Program-made: the position numbers and the translations under genes
Notes under the pieces: model-generated
Databases searched by the model: none
What the model saw: the letters and a program-made list of their open reading frames with translations, nothing else
What the model was told of the DNA's origin: nothing
Shown here: positions 1 through 6,719 of the stretch, piece by piece
Numbering within the stretch: position 1 is the stretch's first letter
How the letters are laid out: each line of letters begins with the position of its first letter
NCBI GenBank assembly: GCA_036556965.1
Contig: DATBIO010000147.1
Span: 1 to 28,348 of the forward strand
From: DATBIO01 sp036556965
GTDB taxonomy: Bacteria > Acidobacteriota > Vicinamibacteria > Fen-336
DNA length: 28,348 nt
Reading direction: 5' to 3'

Positions 1-270
1 GCGCGCGGTTCGGCGGGCGGCCACAACGGCCTGAAATCGGTGATCGCGCAGCTCGGCGATCAGTTCGCGCGGCTGCGCATCGGTGTCGGGCGCGGCGACC
101 AGCGTCGCGACCTTGCCGATCACGTGCTGGCGCGCTTCGATGCCGACGAGGCGGCTGAGGTCGAGCGAATGACGGCACGCGCCGCCGACGCGGCGCAGAT
201 GTTCATCACGTCAGGGATCGAGGCGGTGATGAATGCCTATAACGGCGGCGATCCGGCGACGACCGAGTAG
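1..270 (+). CDS. pth: Peptidyl-tRNA hydrolase, C-terminal part (5' end outside window)
   Basis: The open frame enters from the left edge and ends at TAG 268-270, so only about 89 C-terminal residues are visible. The first residues contain GGHNGLKS, the conserved substrate-contact segment of bacterial Pth, followed by FARLRIGVGRG and a D-VL-x-x-F-x-x-x-E stretch typical of the family's last third. The enzyme cleaves peptidyl-tRNA released from stalled ribosomes, freeing tRNA in the cytoplasm. The catalytic His of the N-terminal half is not in view. Position directly upstream of rpsF is a common arrangement. Half of the Asp codons are GAT (4 of 8), unlike genes after position 860. Identification is confident; integrity of the full gene cannot be judged. 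Confidence 0.9.
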   Translation, partial: ARGSAGGHNGLKSVIAQLGDQFARLRIGVGRGDQRRDLADHVLARFDADEAAEVERMTARAADAAQMFITSGIEAVMNAYNGGDPATTE

Positions 271-276
271 CCCTGG

Positions 277-296
277 CGTCGTGCTGAGCGAAGTCG
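277..296. repeat. REP-like 20-mer after pth (single arm)
   Basis: A segment containing GTGCTGAGCGAAGTCG lies just after the pth stop. From memory it resembles one arm of short dispersed palindromic repeats seen in Chloroflexota and sphingomonad genomes. The matching reverse-complement arm is not found nearby, so it is at best a half element. This is a weak call. Confidence 0.2.
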
Positions 297-313
297 GGGG
301 CGACAACCGAATA

Positions 314-329
314 GCGCGCCGCGGCGCGC
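314..329. repeat. Perfect 16-nt palindrome in the pth-rpsF gap
   Basis: GCGCGCCGCGGCGCGC reads the same on both strands. It lies 74 nt before the rpsF start codon. It may form a hairpin or be a dyad binding site, but chance palindromes of G and C are common at this base composition. Confidence 0.4.
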
Positions 330-337
330 ACAACCTT

Positions 338-378
338 GCCACCTGCGGGTGGCCGCTTGCGGTCGGGCCCACCCGGCC
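338..378 (+). promoter_or_regulatory. Tandem hairpins in the rpsF leader; possible S6:S18 autoregulatory element
   Basis: Two consecutive hairpins can be drawn. GCCACC 338-343 pairs with GGTGGC 348-353 around a 4-nt loop. Positions 361-367 pair with 372-378 (seven pairs, one G-T) around loop CCCA. A CCG lies at 353-355, between them. Many bacteria carry an rpsF leader RNA bound by the S6:S18 complex, in which an unpaired CCG beside a helix is important. The presence of rpsF and rpsR downstream fits. I cannot confirm a match to the published consensus by eye, so this is a candidate only. Confidence 0.3.
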
Positions 379-402
379 TGCCAGTGTCCGTAAGGAGCAG
401 CA

Positions 403-855
403 ATGACCGATCGACAGTACGAGCTCATCTACATTCTTCCGCCCGAGACCACCGAGCAGCAGGTCACCGAGCTGCACGATCAGGTGCAGGCGATCGTCTC
501 CCGCCTGACCGGGCACATCGAGAAGACCGAGAACTGGGGACGGCGCAAGCTGGCCTACGAGATCGGTCCCTACAAGGAAGGCGTCTACGTCCTGGAAGTG
601 ATCAACGGTTCCGGCGAGCTGATGAAGGAGCTCGATCGCCGGCTGAAGGTGATCGATCTGGTCGTGCGCCACATGATCGTGCGTGTCGACGAGGAGAAGA
701 AGGTCGTCGAGCGGACGCGCACCAAGCGTCAGAGCGAGTCGGAGCGGCGCCGCGTCAAGCGCGGCCTGCCGCCGGTGCGTCAGCCGGGCGAAGGACGTTC
801 GGCGATGGATGCCGACGAAACCGAGGACGATCGCTTTGACGGGGTGGAGGTCTAG
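403..855 (+). CDS. rpsF: 30S ribosomal protein bS6
   Basis: This 150-residue protein starts MTDRQYELIYILPPE and contains the bS6 core: EKTENWGRRKLAYEI around residues 46-60, then GVYVLEVINGSGELMKELDRRLKVIDLVVRHMIVRVDE. bS6 binds the central domain of 16S rRNA with bS18. The start is set by AAGGAG at 392-397, five bases before ATG. The roughly 50-residue C-terminal extension is rich in Arg and then in acidic residues; the core family is about 95-100 residues, and tails of variable length are common. rpsR begins 2 nt after the stop codon, so the two are probably translated from one mRNA. Asp codons are 6 GAT to 4 GAC, with four CGT and two GGT codons, unlike the following genes. Confidence 0.97.
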   Translation: MTDRQYELIYILPPETTEQQVTELHDQVQAIVSRLTGHIEKTENWGRRKLAYEIGPYKEGVYVLEVINGSGELMKELDRRLKVIDLVVRHMIVRVDEEKKVVERTRTKRQSESERRRVKRGLPPVRQPGEGRSAMDADETEDDRFDGVEV

Positions 856-857
856 AC

Positions 858-1151
858 ATGGCATTCGGACAAGGGCGCTCCGGCGGACGCGGGCGCGACA
901 AGAAGAACGGCGACAAGCAGCAGGGACAGCGCCGGCCGATGTTCCGCCGCCGCAAGGTCTGCAAGTTCTGTGCGGACAAGATCGACTACATCGACTACAA
1001 GGACCTGAAGCTGCTCTCGCCGTTCGTGCCGGAGCGGGGCAAGCTGCTGCCGCGTCGCATGTTCGGGACCTGCGCGGAGCACCAGCGCAAGCTCACGCAG
1101 GCCATCAAGCGGGCGCGCAGCATCGCCCTGCTCCCGTACGCGGCCGACTGA
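858..1151 (+). CDS. rpsR: 30S ribosomal protein bS18, zinc-type (C+) form
   Basis: This 97-residue protein has a basic Gly/Arg/Lys-rich N-terminal extension, then FRRRKVCKFC and DYKDLKLLSPFVPERGKLLPRRMFGTCAEHQRKLTQAIKRARSIALLPY, the full bS18 signature. The pair Cys-x-x-Cys near residues 35-38 and the later Cys-x-x-His (TCAEH) suggest the zinc-ribbon form. It binds 16S rRNA next to bS6. GGAGG at 846-850 within the end of rpsF lies seven bases before ATG 858. All seven Asp codons are GAC, an abrupt change from rpsF. No ssb gene separates rpsF from rpsR, unlike the order in Bacillus. Confidence 0.97.
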   Translation: MAFGQGRSGGRGRDKKNGDKQQGQRRPMFRRRKVCKFCADKIDYIDYKDLKLLSPFVPERGKLLPRRMFGTCAEHQRKLTQAIKRARSIALLPYAAD

Positions 1152-1158
1152 AGCCTGA

Positions 1159-1180
1159 GCGGCGGCCGCAGGGCCGCCGC
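1159..1180 (+). promoter_or_regulatory. 9-bp perfect hairpin immediately before the DUF2232 start codon
   Basis: GCGGCGGCC (1159-1167) pairs exactly with GGCCGCCGC (1172-1180) around a 4-nt loop. It fills nearly the whole 30-nt gap between the rpsR stop and ATG 1182, ending one base before that ATG. There is no Shine-Dalgarno sequence outside it. It could reduce DUF2232 translation, act as a partial attenuator after rpsR, or shape mRNA processing. No T-run follows, so it is not a canonical intrinsic terminator. Confidence 0.5.
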
Positions 1181-1181
1181 C

Positions 1182-2150
1182 ATGGCATCCAAGATGGAAA
1201 CGCGCGTCCGCGCCCAGCGGCGGTCGGAGCCCAGGACGGAGGGGGTCCTCCTGGCGGCGGGGGCGTCCGCCGGCTTGTTCGCGCTCCCCGTCTTCGTGCC
1301 CGCCGCCGTGCCCCTGGTCGTCGTCTGCCCGCTCCCCCTGGCCCTGCAGCGCCTGCGCAGCAGCGCGGCCTCGGCGGGGGGATCGGCGCTGGCGGCGGCG
1401 GCGCTGCTGGCCGCGGTGCTGGGCCCGGGACGGGCGCTCTTCTTCGCCCTCGTCCTGGCCGTGCCCGGGCTGCTGATGGGCGAGGCCATGGCCCGCGGCC
1501 GCGGCCTCCTGAAGGGCTGCGGCTGGGCCTTCTTCCACATCAGCTCCCTGCTCGCGGCCACCCTCTTCTTCGCGCACGAGGCGCTCATGCGGCGCGCGCT
1601 GGAGCCCTTCGTCTACTACACGTCCGCCGCCTTCCAGGACGAGGTGCGCAAGGCCGGCCTTCCCGCCGAGCACCTGGAGGCGTGGATGGAGCAGTTCACC
1701 GCCCTCCACCAGGCCATGCAGGTCGTCTGGCCGGCCGCCTACGTCATCCTCGCCGCCGTGCTGGTGATGGTGAACGCGCTCCTGCTGCGCGCCTACCTCC
1801 TGCGCCGGGACCCCGGATGGCTCGACGGCGGCGAGCTGGAGAGCCTGCGCTGGCCGCTGGCGCTGGCCGTGGCCTTCGTGGCCTGCGGGGCGACCGTGGT
1901 GTCGCCCCTCCTCCGGCCCTTCGGCTACAACGGCCTCCTCGTGCTGGCCTTCTTCTTCGCCCTGCAGGGCCTGGCCGTCGTCGTCTATTACGCGCGCCGG
2001 CTGGCCGCGCCGCCGCTCCTGCGCGGCGCCGTCCTGCTCCTGGTGCTGGCCAACCCGTGGGCGCCCCAGATCCTGGCCCTGCTGGGCCTCTTCGACCAAT
2101 GGTTCAATTTCCGGAAGTGGGCGGACGTGCCGCCCGCGGCCGAAGTCTAG
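1182..2150 (+). CDS. DUF2232 (YybS-like) polytopic membrane protein
   Basis: This 322-residue protein has a basic N-terminus and about seven hydrophobic segments, roughly at residues 22-50, 62-95, 108-130, 178-205, 222-245, 247-270 and 278-300. It should sit in the inner membrane. The C-terminal LLALLGLFDQWFNFRKW is the kind of motif that ends DUF2232 proteins. Genes of this family commonly lie between rpsR and rplI, as here, which strengthens the call. Molecular function is not established; a link to cell-envelope or division-related processes has been suggested for relatives but nothing in the sequence shows it. Translation start is uncertain because a strong hairpin precedes it; ATG 1182 is the first in-frame choice after rpsR. 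The protein is rich in Ala, Leu and Val, as expected. Confidence 0.8.
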   Translation: MASKMETRVRAQRRSEPRTEGVLLAAGASAGLFALPVFVPAAVPLVVVCPLPLALQRLRSSAASAGGSALAAAALLAAVLGPGRALFFALVLAVPGLLMGEAMARGRGLLKGCGWAFFHISSLLAATLFFAHEALMRRALEPFVYYTSAAFQDEVRKAGLPAEHLEAWMEQFTALHQAMQVVWPAAYVILAAVLVMVNALLLRAYLLRRDPGWLDGGELESLRWPLALAVAFVACGATVVSPLLRPFGYNGLLVLAFFFALQGLAVVVYYARRLAAPPLLRGAVLLLVLANPWAPQILALLGLFDQWFNFRKWADVPPAAEV

Positions 2151-2158
2151 AGGGAGTC

Positions 2159-2605
2159 ATGGAAGTCATCCTGAGAGAGGACGTCGACAAGCTGGGGCGG
2201 CGCGGGGAAGTGGTGAAGGTGGCGGAGGGCTACGGCCGCAACTACCTGCTCCCGCGCGGGCTGGCCCTGGCCGTCACCGCCGGCAACAAGGCCATGATCG
2301 ACCGCGAGCGCAAGGTGCACGAGGCGCGCGCGGCCAAGGAGAAGGCGGAGTTCGAGGGCCTGGCCCAGCGCCTCTCCGGAATGCGCATGATCGCCCCGCG
2401 CAAGGTGGGAGAGAACGACGTGCTCTACGGCTCCGTGACCTCCGGGGACATCGCGGAGTGGCTCAAGACCAAGGGCGTGGAGATCGACAAGCGCAAGATC
2501 CAGCTCGAGGACCCCATCAAGAGGCTCGGCGACCACGAGGTGCGCATCCGCCTGCACCCCGAGGTCAGCGCCACCCTCAAGGTCCTGGTCAGCAAGGAAG
2601 GCTGA
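2159..2605 (+). CDS. rplI: 50S ribosomal protein bL9
   Basis: This 148-residue protein begins MEVILREDVDKLGRRGEVVKVAEGYGRNYLLPRGLA, the hallmark N-terminal rRNA-binding domain of bL9. The connecting helix (KVHEARAAKEKAEFEGLAQRL) and a complete C-terminal domain (GSVTSGDIAEWL...VEIDKRKIQLEDPIKRLGDHEVRIRLHPEV) follow. Length is normal for the family. The start codon is eight bases after the DUF2232 stop. AGGGAG at 2151-2156 is a very closely spaced Shine-Dalgarno sequence (two bases before ATG). All eight Asp codons are GAC. It is probably the last gene of the ribosomal operon, as a hairpin follows. Confidence 0.97.
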   Translation: MEVILREDVDKLGRRGEVVKVAEGYGRNYLLPRGLALAVTAGNKAMIDRERKVHEARAAKEKAEFEGLAQRLSGMRMIAPRKVGENDVLYGSVTSGDIAEWLKTKGVEIDKRKIQLEDPIKRLGDHEVRIRLHPEVSATLKVLVSKEG

Positions 2606-2606
2606 G

Positions 2607-2620
2607 CGGTCCGCGGACCG
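2607..2620. repeat. Perfect 14-nt palindrome just after rplI
   Basis: CGGTCCGCGGACCG begins two bases after the rplI stop codon. It lies 14 bases before the larger hairpin at 2634-2654. It may add to the end-of-operon structure or be a dyad site. Confidence 0.4.
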
Positions 2621-2633
2621 GCCTGCGTGGAGA

Positions 2634-2654
2634 CGGGCGTCCTGGTGACGCCCG
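2634..2654 (+). terminator. Probable terminator hairpin after rplI
   Basis: CGGGCGTC 2634-2641 pairs with GACGCCCG 2647-2654 around a 5-nt loop CTGGT. The downstream bases (CTTCGTCCTTCG) are pyrimidine-rich but lack a true T-run. Location 29 bases after the last ribosomal gene and before a new promoter-like sequence supports termination or mRNA 3'-end protection. Confidence 0.55.
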
Positions 2655-2729
2655 CTTCGTCCTTCGCCCCGCCGGGCGTGCCCGCCTCCGCGCCTCGAGA
2701 TCGGGCCCTCCCCCGGCCCGGCCCGCGGC

Positions 2730-2735
2730 TATAAT
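2730..2735 (+). promoter_or_regulatory. -10 box TATAAT for dnaB (likely leaderless start)
   Basis: A perfect TATAAT stands out in GC-rich sequence, 12 bases before the dnaB GTG. Transcription would begin around 2742, leaving about six bases of leader. No Shine-Dalgarno sequence is present between the box and GTG. No convincing -35 hexamer is visible 16-18 bases upstream. Confidence 0.6.
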
Positions 2736-2747
2736 CCGTTCCCCGCC

Positions 2748-4088
2748 GTGGCTACAGACATCGTCCTGAAGGAGCGCACGCTTCCGCAAAACGTGGAGGC
2801 GGAGCGGACCGTGCTGGGAGCGGTGCTGGTGGACAACGCCGCCTTCAACTCCGCGGCGGAGGTGCTGGCCCGCGACGACTTCCACCGCGAGGCGCACCGC
2901 CGCATCTTCGAGGCCATGGCCGGCCTGGCCGAGAAGAGCCAGCCCATCGACCTCGTCACCCTCAAGGACGAGCTGCTGCGCGTGTCGTCCCTGGAGGCGG
3001 CGGGGGGCGCCGCCTACCTCGCCTCGCTGGTGGACGGGCTGCCGCGCATCACCAACGTCGATCACTGGAGCCGCATCATCAAGGAGAAGGCGGTCCTCCG
3101 GAACCTCATCCACGCCGCCAACCGCATCGCGCACTCCGCCTTCGAGGCGGAGGACGAGGCCGCCCTCATCCTCGACCGCGCCGAGAAGGCCATCTTCGAC
3201 ATCGCCGAGCACCGCGTGCGCCAGGGCTTCGTGGGGATCCGCGAGATCGTCAAGGAGAGCTTCCGCACCATCGACCAGCTCTCCCAGAGCAAGGACCTCG
3301 TCACCGGCCTGCCCACCGGCTTCGTGGACCTCGACGAGCGCACCAGCGGGCTGCAGAAGGGCGACCTGATCATCGTGGCCGCGCGACCCGCCATGGGGAA
3401 GACCTCCTTCTGCCTCAACATCGCGCAGCACGCCTCCCTGCGCGCGGGGGAGACGGTGGGCATCTTCTCGCTGGAGATGGCCAAGGAGCAGCTGGTGCTG
3501 CGCATGCTCTGCTCAGACGCGCGCGTGGACTCCCACCGCCTGCGCACGGGCAACCTGCAGGAGAAGGACTGGGCGCGCCTGGCCAAGGCCTACGCCGACC
3601 TCAGCGGCGCCCGCATCTTCATCGACGACTCCGCCATGATCACGCCCTTGGAGATCCGCGCGAAGTGCCGCCGGCTGAAGGCCGAGCACGGGCTGAGCCT
3701 GGTCATCGTCGACTACCTGCAGCTGGTGACGGGCTCCGCGCGCGTGGAGAACCGTCAGCAGGAGATCGCCTCCATCAGCCGTTCCCTGAAGGGCCTGGCC
3801 AAGGAGCTGATGGTGCCCGTCATCGCCCTCTCCCAGCTCAGCCGCGCCCCCGAGGCGCGCACGGAGAAGCGGCCGCAGCTCTCCGACCTCCGCGAGTCGG
3901 GCTCGCTGGAGCAGGACAGCGACATCGTGATGTTCATCTTCCGCGAGGAGGAGTACAAGCCCACGGACGAGAACCGGGGAGTGGCCGAGATCATCATCGG
4001 CAAGCAGCGCAACGGGCCCACCGGCACCCTGAAGCTCGCCTTCCTGAAGGAGTTCACGCGCTTCGAGAACCTGATGCCGGGCTATTAG
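2748..4088 (+). CDS. dnaB: Replicative DNA helicase DnaB
   Basis: This 446-residue protein is of normal DnaB length. The N-terminal primase-interaction domain begins LPQNVEAERTVLGAVLVDN. A linker precedes the RecA-like ATPase, which carries Walker A ARPAMGKTSF (Lys218), LEMAKEQL, and Walker B VIVDYLQL (Asp322). Further on come ALSQLSRAPEAR and LRESGSLEQDSDIVMFI, all DnaB motifs. The hexamer unwinds DNA ahead of the replication fork. GTG 2748 is chosen because the N-terminal motif follows at once and the -10 box at 2730 leaves room for no earlier start. No intein is present. It heads a run of genes (dnaB, alr, radA) separated by short structured gaps. The C-terminus PGY ends immediately after the conserved EFTRFENL. 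Confidence 0.97.
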   Translation: MATDIVLKERTLPQNVEAERTVLGAVLVDNAAFNSAAEVLARDDFHREAHRRIFEAMAGLAEKSQPIDLVTLKDELLRVSSLEAAGGAAYLASLVDGLPRITNVDHWSRIIKEKAVLRNLIHAANRIAHSAFEAEDEAALILDRAEKAIFDIAEHRVRQGFVGIREIVKESFRTIDQLSQSKDLVTGLPTGFVDLDERTSGLQKGDLIIVAARPAMGKTSFCLNIAQHASLRAGETVGIFSLEMAKEQLVLRMLCSDARVDSHRLRTGNLQEKDWARLAKAYADLSGARIFIDDSAMITPLEIRAKCRRLKAEHGLSLVIVDYLQLVTGSARVENRQQEIASISRSLKGLAKELMVPVIALSQLSRAPEARTEKRPQLSDLRESGSLEQDSDIVMFIFREEEYKPTDENRGVAEIIIGKQRNGPTGTLKLAFLKEFTRFENLMPGY

Positions 4089-4096
4089 GGCGCTCC

Positions 4097-4116
4097 CCGC
4101 GCCGCCCGCGGCGCGG
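4097..4116 (+). terminator. Strong GC hairpin after dnaB
   Basis: CCGCGCCG 4097-4104 pairs perfectly with CGGCGCGG 4109-4116 around a 4-nt loop. It starts eight bases after the dnaB stop and ends before alr. There is no T-run, so it may be a pause or partial terminator, or a stabilising 3' structure. Confidence 0.4.
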
Positions 4117-4134
4117 CTGGGTCATCCTGTGGCC

Positions 4135-5262
4135 ATGACGGAGCTCGCGCGCCTGCGCCCGGCGCGGGCGCGCATCGACCTCGACCGCCTGGCCCACAAC
4201 TACCGCGCCGTCACCGCGGCCGTGCCCGTGCCCGCCCTGCCCGTGGTGAAGGCCGACGCCTATGGACACGGCGCGGCGCCGGTGGCGCGCGCGCTCGAGG
4301 CGCTGGGCGCGCCCATGCTGGCCGTGGCCTACGTCGAGGAGGCGGTGGCCCTGCGGCGGGCCGGCGTGGGCGTGCCCCTCGTGGTCCTGGCCGGGTTCAC
4401 GGGCGCCCAGGCGCCGCTCCTGGCCGAGCACCGGCTGACCCCCGTGGTCTCCACCTCCGCCGGCGTGGAGGCTCTCCTGCGCGGGCGGCCCCTTCCCGTG
4501 CACGTCAAGGTGGACACGGGCATGAGCCGGCTGGGCTTCACCCCGGGGGCGATGGTGGAGGCGGCGCGCCGGCTGGACGGCGCCGGCTTCGCGGTGGAGG
4601 GCGCGATGACGCACCTCGCCGCCGCCGACGAGTCCGCCGACGCCACCGGGCGGCAGCTCGACCGCTTCGACGACGCGGTGAAGGCCCTGGCCGGGGCCGG
4701 CGTCCGCCCGCGCTGGATCCACGCCTGCAACAGCGCCGGCCTCGCCTTCTTCCGGCCCACGCACACCCTGGTGCGGCCGGGCCTGTTGTTCTTCGGCGTG
4801 CGGCCGCGGCCCCTGGCCCCCTCCGTGGACGTCCGGCCGGTGATGCGCGTCTCCGTGGACGTGTCGCTGGTGAAGGAGGTGGCGCCCGGCACGGCCGTCT
4901 CCTACGGGGGCCGCTGGGTGGCCCGCCGCCCCGCGCGCATCGCCACCCTGCCCCTGGGCTACGCGGACGGGGTGCCGCGCACGGAGGGCATGCGCGACCA
5001 CGGCCGGTTCGTGATCGGGGGCCGCGACGCGCCCGTGGCCGGCACCGTCTGCATGGACCTCACCATGGCCGACGTCACCGACGCGCCCGGGGTGAGGGAG
5101 GGCGACGAGGCCGTGCTGCTGGGCGACGCCCCCGACGCCTGGGAGCTGGCCGACCGCGCGGGCACCACCGCCTGGCAGGTCCTCACCGCCATCGGCCCGC
5201 GCGTGCCCCGCGTCTACGTCCGGGACGGGCGCGTGGTCGGCGTGGACTCGCGCTTCCCCTAG
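4135..5262 (+). CDS. alr: Alanine racemase
   Basis: This PLP enzyme of about 375 residues interconverts L- and D-alanine for peptidoglycan. The PLP lysine lies in VVKADAYGHG (Lys39 counting from ATG 4135). The second catalytic residue is Tyr257 in AVSYGGRW, followed by ATLPLGYADGVPR. HVKVDTGMSRLGF, THLAAADES and GTVCMDLTMADVTD are further family motifs. The N-terminal barrel and C-terminal beta domain are both complete. Start is ambiguous: GTG 4129 gives two extra residues and neither start has a clear Shine-Dalgarno sequence; ATG is preferred. The D-Ala it makes is linked functionally to the D,D-carboxypeptidase encoded at 8804-10222. Confidence 0.96.
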   Translation: MTELARLRPARARIDLDRLAHNYRAVTAAVPVPALPVVKADAYGHGAAPVARALEALGAPMLAVAYVEEAVALRRAGVGVPLVVLAGFTGAQAPLLAEHRLTPVVSTSAGVEALLRGRPLPVHVKVDTGMSRLGFTPGAMVEAARRLDGAGFAVEGAMTHLAAADESADATGRQLDRFDDAVKALAGAGVRPRWIHACNSAGLAFFRPTHTLVRPGLLFFGVRPRPLAPSVDVRPVMRVSVDVSLVKEVAPGTAVSYGGRWVARRPARIATLPLGYADGVPRTEGMRDHGRFVIGGRDAPVAGTVCMDLTMADVTDAPGVREGDEAVLLGDAPDAWELADRAGTTAWQVLTAIGPRVPRVYVRDGRVVGVDSRFP

Positions 5263-5324
5263 CCGCGGCGTCGCGCGTGCGCCGGGCGCCCGGCCGGACC
5301 CGTGAGGGCGCGGGCCGCGGCTAG
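5259..5324. repeat. Nested inverted repeat spanning the alr-radA gap
   Basis: An 11-nt arm CTAGCCGCGGC at 5259-5269 is exactly complementary to GCCGCGGCTAG at 5314-5324. Between them lies a separate 14-nt perfect palindrome, GCCGGGCGCCCGGC, at 5281-5294. The left arm includes the alr stop codon and the right arm overlaps the radA -10-like box. Part of each arm (GCCGCGGC) is self-palindromic, which raises the chance of coincidence. Confidence 0.45.
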
Positions 5325-5327
5325 CAT
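5322..5327 (+). promoter_or_regulatory. -10-like box TAGCAT for radA
   Basis: TAGCAT ends nine bases before GTG 5337 and sits in the context CGCGGCTAGCATC, very similar to CGCGGCTATAATC at the dnaB promoter. It implies a nearly leaderless transcript. A weak GGGGA at 5329-5333 is the only Shine-Dalgarno-like sequence. Confidence 0.4.
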
Positions 5328-5336
5328 CGGGGACGC

Positions 5337-6719
5337 GTGAGCGCGCCTTCCCCCAGCCGGTCGCGGTCGGTCTTCGCCTGCCAGGCCTGCGGCTTCGAGA
5401 GCTCGAAGTGGCTCGGCCGCTGCCCCGACTGCGGCGAGTGGAACAGCTTCGCGGAGGAGAGGCAGGAGGCCCCGGCGCGCTCCCGCGGCGCGGGGCACGC
5501 CCCCGCCACCGGCGGGCGGCCGCGGCCCTACGAGGCGATCGACGTGGCGGACGCGCCGCGCATGAGCTCCGGCATCGTGGAGTTCGACCGCGTCCTCGGC
5601 GGCGGCATCGTGCCGGGCTCCATGGTGCTCATCGGCGGGGAGCCCGGCATCGGGAAGAGCACGCTCCTCCTCCAGGTCGCCCACCTCCTCGGCCGCCGCG
5701 CCGGCTCCGTGCTCTACGTGTCCGGGGAGGAGAGCGAGCGGCAGATCAAGCTGCGCGGGGAGCGGCTGGGCCTGGAGGGCGGGGCCCTCTACCTGATGGG
5801 CGAGACGGCGCTCGACCGCATCCTGGAGGAGGTCGAGACGCTGAAGCCGGCCGCCCTGGTGGTGGACTCCGTGCAGACCGTCTACTCGCCCAAGCTCGAG
5901 TCGGCCCCGGGCAGCATCGGCCAGGTGCGCGAGGTGGCCACCCAGCTCCTGTTCCTGGCCAAGGGGCGCGGCATCACCATCTTCCTCATCGGCCACGTGA
6001 CGAAGGACGGCGCGCTGGCCGGCCCCAAGTCGCTCGAGCACATCGTGGACACCGTGCTGTACTTCGAGGGGGAGAAGCGCCAGCACCACCGCATCGTGCG
6101 CGCGGTCAAGAACCGCTTCGGGGCCGTGAGCGAGATGGGCGTGTTCGAGATGACGGAGGGCGGCCTGGCCCCCGTGGCCAACCCGTCCGCCCTCTTCCTG
6201 GCCGAGCGCCAGGAGGGGATGCCGGGCTCGGCGGTGGTGGCCACCCTCGAGGGGATGCGCCCGGTGCTGGTGGAGGTGCAGGCGCTGGTCTCGCCCACCA
6301 GCTTCGGGACGCCGCGGCGGATGTCGCTGGGCATCGACCCCAACCGCACCAACCTGCTGCTGGCCGTGCTGGAGAAGCGCGTGGGTCTCGAGCTGCTCGG
6401 CGACGACGTCTTCGTGAGCGTGGCGGGCGGCCTGGGCGTGGACGAGCCCGCCGCCGACCTCGGGGTGGCCGCCGCCGTGGCCTCATCCTTCCGCAACCGC
6501 CCGCTGCCGCCGCGCACCGCGCTCTTCGGCGAGGTCGGGCTGGCGGGGGAGGTGCGCGCCACCGGCCATGCCCTGCTGCGCGTGCGCGAGGCCGCGCAGA
6601 TGGGCTTCCAGCGCTGCATCCTGCCCGCCCGCAACCTGCCCGACGCGGCGGACGGGCTCGAGCTGATCGGGGTCCACAACCTCCAGGAGGCGCTGGAGCG
6701 CCTCTTCGCCCTGCCCTGA
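5337..6719 (+). CDS. radA: DNA repair protein RadA (Sms)
   Basis: This 460-residue protein has the standard RadA layout. An N-terminal zinc finger uses Cys15, Cys18, Cys29 and Cys32 (CQACGFESSKWLGRCPDC). A RecA-like ATPase carries Walker A GGEPGIGKST near residues 98-107, the RadA-specific KNRFG motif at Lys258, and Walker B LVVDSVQT. The C-terminal part is a Lon-protease-like domain (LGIDPNRTNLLLAVLEKR...VSVAGGLGVDEPAADLGVAAAVASS). RadA drives branch migration in homologous recombination and is cytoplasmic. The GTG start gives the zinc finger its usual distance from the N-terminus. The alr-radA gap is 74 bases and structured. Confidence 0.96.
   Translation: MSAPSPSRSRSVFACQACGFESSKWLGRCPDCGEWNSFAEERQEAPARSRGAGHAPATGGRPRPYEAIDVADAPRMSSGIVEFDRVLGGGIVPGSMVLIGGEPGIGKSTLLLQVAHLLGRRAGSVLYVSGEESERQIKLRGERLGLEGGALYLMGETALDRILEEVETLKPAALVVDSVQTVYSPKLESAPGSIGQVREVATQLLFLAKGRGITIFLIGHVTKDGALAGPKSLEHIVDTVLYFEGEKRQHHRIVRAVKNRFGAVSEMGVFEMTEGGLAPVANPSALFLAERQEGMPGSAVVATLEGMRPVLVEVQALVSPTSFGTPRRMSLGIDPNRTNLLLAVLEKRVGLELLGDDVFVSVAGGLGVDEPAADLGVAAAVASSFRNRPLPPRTALFGEVGLAGEVRATGHALLRVREAAQMGFQRCILPARNLPDAADGLELIGVHNLQEALERLFALP

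Noticed and set aside
683..2158. Long + frame running through rpsF-DUF2232 into rplI
   Set aside because: Only the part from ATG 2159 encodes bL9; upstream it reads as low-complexity Arg/Ala/Gly/Pro in the wrong frame of real genes.
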